64,000 nt of DNA from assembly GCA_034440635.1 (NCBI GenBank), contig JAOTON010002271.1, positions 1,612,001 through 1,676,000 on the forward strand, in the 5' to 3' direction. Below are positions 37,601-49,600 of this stretch, one piece after another. Source of the DNA: Lepas anatifera. Taxonomy: Eukaryota; Arthropoda; Thecostraca; Lepadidae. The number at the start of each line of letters is the position of its first letter. Within the stretch, counting starts at the first letter, position 1. The position numbers were made by a program, and so were the translations under genes. The notes beneath the pieces were generated by a model that saw only the letters and a list, made by a program, of their open reading frames with translations, was not told the origin of the DNA and searched no databases.

Positions 37601-40600
37601 GCAAACACACAGCATTGCCCTGGTTAAAAATCCGACACCTGAGCCGTTTGTATCATGTAAGAAGGGGAGTTTGCACACAACAATCACGCCTTCCCAGAGT
37701 TCCCCCAGTAGCAAAATAAAGAACTCGTGGTGTGACAAAATAAAAAAGGGTTGGATCAGTTCTCTGGGACGACCTGCCGAGCGGTCCATAAGGCTGAAAA
37801 CGCGCCTTTTTAGCCCACTCAGACTCACCCACAACCAGAGGGTTGACTGAAGCGTGGCTGCTTTCACCGCTCGGAGACACATTATTTGTTTAGGTCAATC
37901 AGATCCAAATTATGGTCTTAAAAAAGCGGGCCCGGCTAAAAACTGACTGCAAACCAAATTTGACGTCACAGCGGTGCCATGACACTCGCTAAAAGTTTGA
38001 TACTCTTCTATCACATTTTCAACGTCAACCATCTCTAACGCCCCGCTGAATAACCTGAACTCGTGCAGGAAGTACCTTGATTTAAAACAAGGTGAACGTA
38101 CTAGTGGGAAACACCGTCTTCCACGAGGTTAACAATAGATTAACTTCAGACGGTATTCCCCTCGGTTCATTGCTGCTATCGCCACTCTTAACCTAGAGTT
38201 CAATTCGACCAGACAGGAGCCGACAGACTCGACACACTAGCCTGCACGAGACTCCGTGTTCTAGATCATCCCAGGTCGCATGTTCTCATCACGAATGGAC
38301 ATGCTGACATCCGCACGCTGGTTCTTCCGTCATCCGGTACGAAGATGGAGCGGACTCGTCGGCTGGAGCGTGTCCGACAGCCTCGATCAGCCCGGCCAAT
38401 CTACGGCGTACCAAATTCCGACCGAGGCCCGCTGAGTTGAGCACCGACTCCCAGCACCGGTAGTTGGTCGTGGCGCGTTAGCGCGCCAAGAGCCTCACTA
38501 CCAGCGCGTGGGACCTGCACGTTCGACACGGTGCAAGCTGGGCACATTATCGTCAGTCTTCGGCCTTTCGAAGTCTGACGGCGCCATGTAACTGATCGCC
38601 TACATATCGAAGCACAACACTGGGGGAGTGAAGTAACGACGGAGGCACCAGCAGGGTCGTCTGCGTCTGGCCCAGCAGTCACGGTAGAAGCTGTTCCGGT
38701 GCCTGCATCCGTCAGTTTCCAATGGTTTTGCCACGGAAATGTAGGCTTAAATAAAAATACAAATATGATCCATGCGGAAATTGTCCACGTGATTCTCTCA
38801 ACATTGTTGGCACAATTGTCATGCAGCCTAAATTGCCTACCCACGGACAGATAAGAAAAGCTCATCTGTCTGGGAACATTTCCCACATTTCCCGGCGCAC
38901 CTTGCCAGTGACCCGCGCATTTTGAATGGCAGAGCAGCTGTTCTTTGCATGAAGCGGCGCGGCTCTAAAAAGGCGTCCGGAGGAGCCTGATGACCCTCTG
39001 CGACTCCACTCACGCGTCCCATCGATCTCGGCGACTCCATTATTCAAAGGCTCAGCTCGGGGTGATGTGAAAATATTCCCGCCACTTTCTGGGTTGCCAG
39101 GCAGCGCGTGCCTCCAGATTTGGCGCCACACCACGTCGGCGCCAGCACGATTGATGATACTTTCTGGCGGAGACTCCCGCCCGGAAGCGGAGGAGGTCGT
39201 CGCGAACCTTCACGTCACGTGGGTAAGATATTCAGGTTCGTGTACGTCAGAGATTTGTGTGCCACTGATTTGACCACGCACTTTGCTGGCGGAGAGAATT
39301 GGGGAAAGCCGATGAATCGGTGGGAATGCGGAAGCTTGCTTTGCGCATTGTGGCCCACTCTACCTGACTCTTAGAATTTCCTTTTTCCAGCCGTTCGTGT
39401 GTGACCAGTTTGACTTATAAGTCCATGAAATAAATTTCATGGGTTACTTCTGAATCTAGCTGACAAAAGGATCGCAAACGGCTCAAGCTAACCGCCATCA
39501 CGTTTTCGGTTCGAACGTCCGTTGAAAAGGGACTTCGCGCACACAGGACTGGGTTTAAGGGTGCTGGCCCGCAGGGATGGGGGACGCTCAGGGAAGCTGT
39601 GAGGAAGTTTCTGGCCGTACTGCCGGGCTTGGTCTTCCTGTTTCACATTTGTCATGTGTGCCAGATATGACCAATCACAGTCATCATCTTCGCCCTGCTC
39701 ACAAATGGGTGTACATTTATAGATCCGGGTCCATAAACATACTTTTTTATTTCTTTGGGTTATATGTTGATGGACAAACCTATATTTTGGTCGTCAGGTG
39801 TAAATATTCTCCACGTGAAAACACTTGCGCTGTTGATAGTATCCTATTACCAGAATCAAGCAGTCCCAACATATTCTGAACTAAGCATGCTCTTCACAAT
39901 CTATATGAGTGGTCTATATGTTTACATGAGGTCCACGATTGATAATTTCTGGTCTATAAAATTAACTGTGAGCAGGATCTCCGTTAAGAGCGGGTATATG
40001 CACTCTCGATGAGCCTACAACTGGTGTTTCGGAGTACACCAGCCTCTTCTTCATCCCTGTCGAATTCATGTTGCGTTCCGCCGCAGTCAATCGACGAGAC
40101 AATGTTTACAAGTTTGTTTCTGATGAAATAAACACGATACGTTATGAATGTTCTGTGCTTCCATTTCATATCAAAACCGGCCTGTTCAACATCAAGTGTC
40201 ACCCGCTTAAAGAAGGGGAAATTCCATCAAAATCAAACTAGATAACCGGTGAAACTGCATACTTCCGAGCACTGGAATAACACCAAACACTGTGGAGGAG
40301 CGAAAGCTTCCAGAAATTCATATTTAGTTCAAACATGCACATTTACGTAGTCTGCCGGAAAATGCAGGGTATCTAACGGCTCAAGAAAAGAAAAGCCTAG
40401 AAAAGCCTTGATCAATTCCCACTGCGGCGGAAGAAGTAGTTTCACGCCCGTCTTTTATCCGGAAAAACAGCGCCACCCAATCTCACCAGCGAACACACTC
40501 GTCGCAGGACAACAAAGCACAGACACCACGATGGAAATGACTCAGTCAACACACATTTAAAGCGTCGCGACTGCTGGAACGGACCTGCAGAGGTGAGCTC

Positions 40601-43600
40601 AAATACTCCACGCTCTAAATAGCCGGCATGCGATTTGAATGAGATGACAAATAATAATAAGTGCTGGGCTTTCCAGTAGCAGAAAATGTCAACAGAGTTA
40701 ACGCCGCTGAAGTGAGCAAACGTAATGTTGTACATATGTGTTTAGCAATTACTTATCGAGCACTACATAGCCGTTCAATGCTGATGTGTGTTAAACTCCG
40801 CGACATTGCTACTGCTAACTGGAAAGAAGCCTTGGAGCTTTGGCGCATCAACTGCTGAGGTCGTATAGCGTCGCCAACTCTCACCCTGCTTGAAGCTTAT
40901 ATTGGGGATCAGGAAGTCCTTATTCGGCATTCCCGCCGATGATTTGAACCCGGGTCAGTGGCGTGGAAGTTCAGTACCACCGCGCTACCGTATCATCCGT
41001 CCTACGAGCTTACGATTATTACTCGCGAGCCGCAGCGGTACATAATGTTTTCAGTACAGCAATACACAGAAAGACAGTTCAGTGGTGGGTGCGCCGTTCA
41101 AATTATTCACACTCCCCGTTCGGCGGCATGCACGGACTTTTTCTTGATGGCATGACGGACGGATTATTTCTGACGCAAAGTAAGCTTTTTTCGCAATTGT
41201 GGGCGGACAACTTTTAATTACATCGCACTATGCTTTTCCATCATTTTGCTTTGTCAGTGGTGACTCCAGAATTCGAAAGTTGGATTGCAATTATGTGCAG
41301 CTACTTGTGCATATTTGATCTCACCAGACCTGAGACCAACTGATCGGCGATCGATCCCTGTGACCGCAGCTATCAGGCCGGTCGGAGAACAGCCCGGAAC
41401 CCCCGCCGACCGGGATCGGCTATAATCACCGACAACACCTCCACTGTGGCTGGGGCTTTAATAAATCAGCAACCAGAGCCAGAGGCGCAGGCTTTCATTA
41501 AAATTTCAGAGCGCTGGGAGTGTAGTTAGTGGAATGTGCACCCAGGCTGCATCTAAAGCTTTGTTTTTGGGGCGACTGTTGCGAATCGCAAGCTGTTTAT
41601 TTGATTTTGACAGGCTTTGACGAAAATCAATTTTCTGGCATCTATTTTGTAAACATGTTTAATAATGCCTCACAAAATGATCCAACCCTATCAGCAAAAA
41701 CATTCAGTTTGCTCAGAACCATACAGGCCACGTGTCACGCTAGAGTTGCATTTAATTCCTACCCATGCCCTCTACACCGCATCTCAGCCCTCTCAACGGT
41801 GTTTCAGCGCACGCGCAGAGCCGCTCACCTTCTCCTCCGGTTTGCGGCTGCCGAGGGAGCCCTCGGGGCCGGCTGCGGCGGCGGTGGGCGGCGCCTCCGC
41901 CATCGGCACCGACTTCAGGTCGAACGGCTGCTCGGCCTGGCTCTCCGGGGACTGGCAGTAGTTGAGGAGAGCCCGCTCCAGACCAACCAGAGACACCTGC
42001 CGCAGAGAGACGCTGAGGTCAGGCGCGTGAAACCACGGACTGACGCTGAGGTCAGAAGTCAGACAACACGGACAAGAGCTGAGGTCAAAAGTCAGACAAC
42101 ACGGAGAGACGCTGAGGTCAGGGCCAGACACCACGGACTGACGCTGAGGTCAGGAGTCAGACACCACGGACTGACGCTGAGGTTAGAAGTCAGACAACAC
42201 GGACTGACGCTAAGGTCAGAAATCAGACAACACGGACTGACGCTAAGGTCAGAAGTCAGACAACACGGAGAGACGCTGAGGTCAGGCGCGAGTGTAGCCA
42301 TGTCCGGCCTCGGCAGCGCCACTGATCTTGAAGGCCTCTGACTCGAAAGAGGGGGATGGAAGAAAAACAGAAAAAGGCTAAGCAGCAGATTCAAATAAAC
42401 AATGAAAAACGGGACGACCGGACATACAAATTGAATACATTGTATAGAACATTTTTACATTATACCCCAGACTGAAATTACTTGGCATGAAGATATAAAT
42501 GAAGCAAAGCGTTACATACATAGCACAGCACACCGGGCGGCTTAAAGGGAGGCAAGTGTGGTGTTTTCCACGGGAATGTGGCATCTTCGTGCAATTTCAG
42601 ACTGTGGTAGATTTAGGGGTAATCTATGTTGAAAATAATGGACTTGGCCTTGTTTCGACAAAACAATGACTACATATAGTTTTAACTAATCTCCTCTGTT
42701 CGCAATAAAAAGCCTCTAAATTAGCTTGACCTCAAATGGGCGGATGAGCTGGCAACACCCTGTACCGGAATGAACCCGTCTCAGTTGCGTCAATAATGAA
42801 TAGGAACAGAAATAAAACATTTTAAATAAAAACATATTACCACGAGGAACAAAACTGACCTTTATCAATGTCTTCTACTTTTCTTGATCCATTGCAACAT
42901 ATGTCACGTTTCAAACTAGTCGATAAAGCAGTTACACGCATTTGCAATCGACGGTACCAAAGCCATGTTTAGCACGTGGGTTTTAAAGAGGTCCGCGCAG
43001 CCAGAGTAGCAATAGAGGTTTATACATGTATTAAAACTCTATGAGAGCAGCGGCACTTGTGCATGACGTCATTTTCCTGGTGCATGACGTCATTTTCCTG
43101 ACACATGACGAGTATGACGTCACATCCGGGAACGGGTCGGTAGAGGGTGATTTCACCTTTTTTCTCGCCGAACGGAAAGTTCCGGAACAAATGAAATAAC
43201 AACCAAGTGGTTTCTCGGCATGCTTTATCACATGACTATCTCAGTTTAAATCGCATTATGAAGGTGCCGTATTTTAACCATCGCATTATGAAGGTGCCGT
43301 ATTCCCTGGCTTAACGTGGATTTCACAACAGCCAGGACCGGGAACAAGCCTCCAGAGCATTGTCACTGGCGAATTCGGGGTTTATTGCCGATCATAAATC
43401 ACTTAAATGGTGAAAGTGTTAACACATGACAGCTCGGCGCCCCTCTGAGCGACATCCGGGAAAAGAGATGGCCCTCACTCAGCACAGGCATGGAGTCCAA
43501 ACACCCAGCATTTCACTTCATCAAACCAAGTCCAATGTAACACCAGGCCAGTCTGGAAGATAGTACGAGGCACGGAAAATGATCGTCCAGCAAAAAAGCG

Positions 43601-46600
43601 AGTATCATGCTCCATTAATACGTTTGGAGAATCTAGAAACACATTGAACTAGAAGACTCAAAATTCCTCTGTCCAAGAGGCGCGGTAGCACCGGCAGCTC
43701 GAAACGAGGCTGAGGAGTCGGACGGAGTCGCTCGTTTTGACCGGAGTCGGAGTCGGGAAAATGTAGCCGACTCCGACTCCGGGCCGGAGTCGGAGTTCAG
43801 ATTAGTCACGGATGATCATGAAATGCATAGCCATGAAATGGGTGACATACCTAAGTCGTGCGTGAATCTGGAGGAAGCAGCGCAAACTGTAGTAGTAGTA
43901 ACAAAATACATGTATACTCACTAATTATTTTTCACACAAAAATACAACGAATATAAAGTGGATTAGCACAAAAGCTCAAAGCTTAAATCAAAGGGCCTCC
44001 CTAGACATATTCAGTGCAGAAATACAAAAACACACTCTGATTAACACGCGCCCCGCTGGGGTCCCTGGCATGACGCGCCCCGATGGGGGGCGTTTTTCGC
44101 CCCCTCCGCATCTCATTCCCCACGAGAGCTAAAGGAAAATTACGGGCGGAGTTCAAAGGCTCTTGACAAGACGAATAAATTTTATACGAAGAATTTTATG
44201 TCAGGTCAATATTGAGGTCAGCATAGGTCAAAGAAGGTTCCATAGGCTTACAACAGAGCAGTGTACGTTTCTCTCTCTAGATCTGCCCTAAGGGGAGCTA
44301 CAGCAAATATTTATGCATCATTGGATTCCTCTCGTTGCGGCGAATCGAATGATGTATAATATGACCTTGCTAGGTCAAAGAGTGAAAATGACCTGACGTC
44401 GGGCTAGGTCAGGGTCACAGAGTGACCTGGTATGGTCATGTTGCATATCAATCGACTCCCCGTGACAATATAAGCACAACGCAAGTAAAATGGGAGCTTT
44501 ATCTCAATTCAGTGAAAAGTTATTGGCAAAACAATCACTCTATGCTCCAGTGACCTGACATGACCTTTGAGAGGTCAGATGCTCAAAAACTAAACATTAT
44601 GGTCAAGATCGTGGTGAGAATAGACAGTTTGAGGATTTTCAGTTTTATCTATCCGGTATTTACTGAAAACGAGCCCATTCTATTTTTCACCATAGACTTA
44701 TAATGGGGTGACCAGAAAATTGACCCCACCTTAGGTCAACAATATCAAAATTCCGAGATAGCAGATTTGTAGACCCTAATGACCTTATCATATTGTGGAA
44801 GTTTCAAACTGATCGGTCCGCTCATGTTCCCTGGGCGCCACTTCAAACTCGTGTTTTAGGTTTTGAGGTCGGGTCACTTGACCCTGAATAGCTCCTTGAC
44901 CTGACATGACCTCAACTAAAAAATTCTGTCAGATGTGTCAAATTGATTATGGATAAGGTACTGTAAGTTTCGTTGTTCTGGGTCTCTTCGTTTTTGAACT
45001 ATCTGGGGAAAACCAGGAGGGAGAGGGGCGAATTTCGCCCTCCCAGCGGGGCGCGTGTTAAACCAAACAAACGAACCAACACAAGTAAAAAATTGCCGCC
45101 ACCACGGTCACTTTTAGCCCCCGCTCCCTACACATTCGCCGGTGAGGCGCTGTCGAATGTGTAGTACACTGTACACTCTTCGTACACTCTGTAGTACAAT
45201 GCACATTCGCCTCACTACATTTGTCACCCTCCCGTGCGTCCGGAGGGGACCTAATACATCTTCAACGTCAAACACATTACCAAAAAGGCAAAGTTCATCA
45301 CCTTGGGGACGTTATTAATACGCTGATGTCGTACCCCGGCAACGAATCCTGTGTGCACCAGGCATTTCAACGATGGAAGTCAGGTACGGCAAAGCCGAGG
45401 AGCCGCGGACACATTTAACAAAACCTCGGCCCACTTTATTAGCAAACTCCAACTTGAGCAACTGCCGAAGCCAATGGAATAGCTGCATGAGCGATTTGCA
45501 CCTTTACCTCCACTGCGATCAGCTATGATTCAGCGAAAATGTGTAAAAAAAAAAAAACTGCAGCGAAGACACTGGGAAACCGCGGACACATTTTCTAAAT
45601 ATTGAAATTTATATTCAAGGGAGGGGTCCCGAATTATCTGACTGTCAAAAGGCACATTCATGGCGTGAGGGTTGGGAACCACTGTTGTAGGGGAAATAGA
45701 ACAAAGAAACAACTTCTTGGCCACAGTTCTGGTGGTCTAACCAAAGAAAGGCCTCAAAACATCTGCCTACGATCAGAACCGTAGTCGGTGTCGGAGTCGA
45801 TCTCTTCACGGCGGAGTCGGAGTTGTGGTCGACTCTGATTCTCAGCATTCGACTCCGCAGCGCTGCTCATAAAGTGGTATCCCGAGAGCGATTGGGACGG
45901 AGTAAACGAGATGATTGCATCGATTGCACTCCCCGGTAAATCTCGCTCTCAGAAGCTAACAGCTAGCAGCTAACAACTAACAACGTCTCTCCAGACACCC
46001 GCTCTACAGCAAAAAGGCATCGTTAGGCGGCCGCCAGCCGACCAAAGTTGTATGTTTCGGGGTGGTAGCGCGCCCGTCGTTAGACACTGAATCAGCTCAG
46101 TGCAGGGCAACCATCAGCTGGCAATAACAATTCATCCATCTACGCTCCAACCAGGTGTCTCACAACATACAGGCTCAGGTACAGTTCGGGACATCCCCCC
46201 GCTAGGCACCGAACACTGCCCCATTATTACGGAACGCTGCCGTGAAAATGAAAAAGGGTATCTCTCGTTGTTAAAACATAGCCCTATGTTTTAACAACAA
46301 GAGATGCGTGGAAAGGAAACAACGGATACCCCCTGGGGTATCCGTTGTTTCCTTTGCACTGCAGAAAGTCCCACGCAGCAGACGCTACGACCAGTTGAGC
46401 TTACTTGATCCCTGGTTTTGAGCATGCCGGGCTGCCAAATCCTTCGCAGACGGCAGATATGGTCGCACACTTTGCCAGCTGGCTACTAAAAGGGTGGACT
46501 GCGGATAGCGGCCTAGTTTCCCGGCACTATAGCGCCTACTCGATGCATGCGACAAGACCGGGAGCACCTTGAGAGCTCCGCCAGGTCCCATATACTTGTG

Positions 46601-49600
46601 CATGTTTAAATCACAAGATTTTAACATACGCAATCCGAAGGAAGCATACGATGAATTGGCAAGTGACTGCAAGTAAAAGACCGATATTATTGCTATTAAA
46701 GCGCCACCAGAGAACACTGATTTATGTTCGGAAACGAAGGAACAGTAGAGTGGGCGGGAACAGAAATGCAGTTTATTCTCCTGAGTTTCTCCTCCCAGCT
46801 ACCCTCGGCGTCCCTGGCGGTGAGCAGCCAGCAGAAATCGACTTCAGGATGAAGGGGGCATTTGCCGAATAGTGTCGACGTAAACTTTAGTGTGAAAACA
46901 GAATATCTTGTATCTTCAGCAGAATAACTGGTCAGGCCAGCTTTACTACTCATGAACTGGCGGATACCAGACTGCGCCTGCAGTATCGCCGGAGACGCCG
47001 TCAGGTCAGTCTACCCGCACCCACCCAGCCCCAGAGGTTCACTACAACCCAGCACCTCAGACAGCAGTGTAACCAGGCGACAAACAGGTGTTCAATATTG
47101 CGATGATACGCAGTTACTAGTTAGCGGTAAGAAGCGTGATTTGCCGCAGTTGATCGCACGCATGGAGTTAGCTCTGGAGTCTGTTTTCCAGTGGTGTTGC
47201 CACAACAAAATGAAGCTTAATGCGGGCGAACACCCAAATGATCATCCTAGGAAGCCCAGCTATGTTACGCGGCCTCCCACCGTAAGACTAAATTTATGCG
47301 GCTCGAACGTTCAAAAAACCCGTTTGGTTAAAAATCTTGGAGTTACCATTGATCGGCACCTAAATTATCAGTCTCATATTGATACTATGACACGGAAATG
47401 TACTGGCATACTTGTCGCGCTCAGTCACTCCCGTCATGTACTGCCGCTTGCTGCACTGAGAACTGTTGTCCAGGCCTTGGTTTTGTCAATTGTTCAATAC
47501 TGTGCATCTGTATACGGAAGTTGCTGCAACACACAGGTCCATCGCGTTCAAAAGATTGTGAATTTTTGCGCCAGAGTGGTGACTGGTCGACGACGATGTG
47601 ATCACATCTCCGATGCACTGCCTCAGCTAGGGTGGTACACTGCGAAGCAAATGATTGATTTTCGGACTGTTTGTGCACTGCGGCGCATACTTGTGGCAGG
47701 TGCTCCGACTCCGCTGGTAAATACAATTGGCCTGCGCGCCAACGCCCTCCACTCTCATGATACGCGCCGTGCCGAACTTTTAACTTTGCCGCAAATCAGA
47801 ACAGAAGCTGGCCGTCGCAGAATTAACTACCGCGGTGTCCAGTTGTTAAATTCCAGTGGACTGGACCCGTGTGATCTGTCCTTCCAGGCAACGCTGAAGT
47901 CATTGCTTCTAACCAGTCCTGGCTGAATAATTGTAGACATTTTATTACTTTTGTTTCCATTTACCTTTTTAGCATTTAGCATTTTTTACTATCATTTTAG
48001 TATTTTGTGATACTTCTTATGGCGTGTGTGATTGGGTGAACTTTACTCTTATTCTTGGCGTGCTGCCAACTTGTGTGCATGTATCTTGTTACGGCATTTC
48101 ATCCTCTGCTTTTACCTTACGAACCCATTTGTTTTAATATTTTGACGTGACAAGTGAAAAGCCACAGCTAGTGGACCTTCGTCGAATAAACTGAAACTGA
48201 AACTTAGACTGCGCCTGGAGTAACGCCGGAGACGCCATCAGGTCAGTCTACCCGCACCCACCCAGCCCCGGAGGTTCACTACAACCGCAGTCCAGCACCT
48301 CAGACAGCAGTGTAATTACGCGTAATTGCATTGATTCGGAATTCCCGGCCGGAACTTGCCGGGCACGCCCAGGATATTGCGAGCCGCGCCTGCAGTCCGA
48401 ACGTTTCATTAGCACGCCCAGAGCGTACCGGCGGGGTCGAGGTGGATGCTGCGGGAATCCCCGCGTTCAGCAGCTAGGGTAGACTGCAAAATGCAGCGAT
48501 AGGCCACAGGGCGGCAGTTGACAATATCCACGAATTTGCAGCAGTCTGAATCTAATATCCTTCTCGTAAATGCTGACAATAACACATGACGGACGTAGAA
48601 TGTGTTTCTAGACCATTTGGCTTTCAATTACGTTAAAAAAGCTTCCAGCACATTCACAGCTGCGCAGTGGCTAATGTACCCGGCGGATAGAATAATGTGT
48701 ACGGGTTGTTCTGAGCAAGGCGTTTTGAAACGGATGACGTCACTCAGCTTCCCCCAGTCCTGGGTTCCCCCACGCTTCACAAGGAGCAGAGTCAGTCAAG
48801 GTGATTATCCCAAATCTGATTGTACGATTCCACAGGGAAAGGGACGCTCCCACTGTGTACAACGGTGTTGGTGAACATTTTCTCAGCTTTGCTTCCAAAT
48901 ATAAATCATGTTTGTTGCGGGGTTTTAGTGGGCATTTTCCCTGCGCACGCAAAGCAAAATGTGATGCATGAGGATGGAAAGTTACAATGAACAAAATTTC
49001 AAGCATCAATATTGAAACCACCACTAGTAACAAAAAACTCCCGGGAAAAACGTTTCTAGACTCATGCACGTATCCACGCATCGAAGGTGAGAGAGCCCAT
49101 AACGGTTAGACCTGACTGCAGCGGTCTTAAGTATGCAGTCTCACGACAGTGATCTAACAGCGGTCCCAAAACAGTGGCCTTAGAACACAAGTCAAACTAC
49201 AGCAGCTCCTCTGCAACGGCCTCACGACAGCAATCTCGCAGAGGTGGTCTCATCCTACGGGTGGTCTCTGACGGTCTCAGATTCTCACCACAGCAGTCTC
49301 GCAGAGGTGGTTTCATCCCACGGGCGGTCTCTGACAGTCTCAGACAGTCTCACCACAGCAGTCTCACCTGCAGCGAGTTGAGAATGTACTGGTTGTTGAG
49401 CGCGGCCTGCTCCTGGTCCAGGATGTTGTAGTAGTAGGTGGCGCGGTCCCGCACCTCGTCATCTGAGTCCATCTGGCAGCGCTGCACACAAACGGAGCCG
49501 TATAACAGTCATCAGGCGGAGCCGTATAACAGTCATCAGGCGGAGCCGTATAACAGTCATCAGACGGAGCCGTATAACAGACATCAGACGGACCCGTATA

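Larger units (their letters stand above)
41997..49367 (-). other. Intron f-g, 7.4 kb
   Basis: Starts with the 33-bp minisatellite, then a CRE cluster, a TTAA element (44041-45061), a double palindrome (46261-46355), a LINE with long flanking repeats (46969-48315) and a ~63-bp repeat against exon f. Stretches 42300-43050, 43360-43700, 45070-45780, 45870-46255, 46360-46960 and 48320-49100 hold nothing I can name. Confidence 0.7.

Noticed and set aside
41529..42341. 270-codon plus-strand open frame
   Set aside because: Antisense to COPG exon g plus the 33-bp minisatellite; the minus strand is the coding one.
43713..43798. Telomere-like or coding GAGTCGG repeats
   Set aside because: The hexamer does not match a telomere motif and the patches are short and imperfect; better read as an old dispersed repeat.
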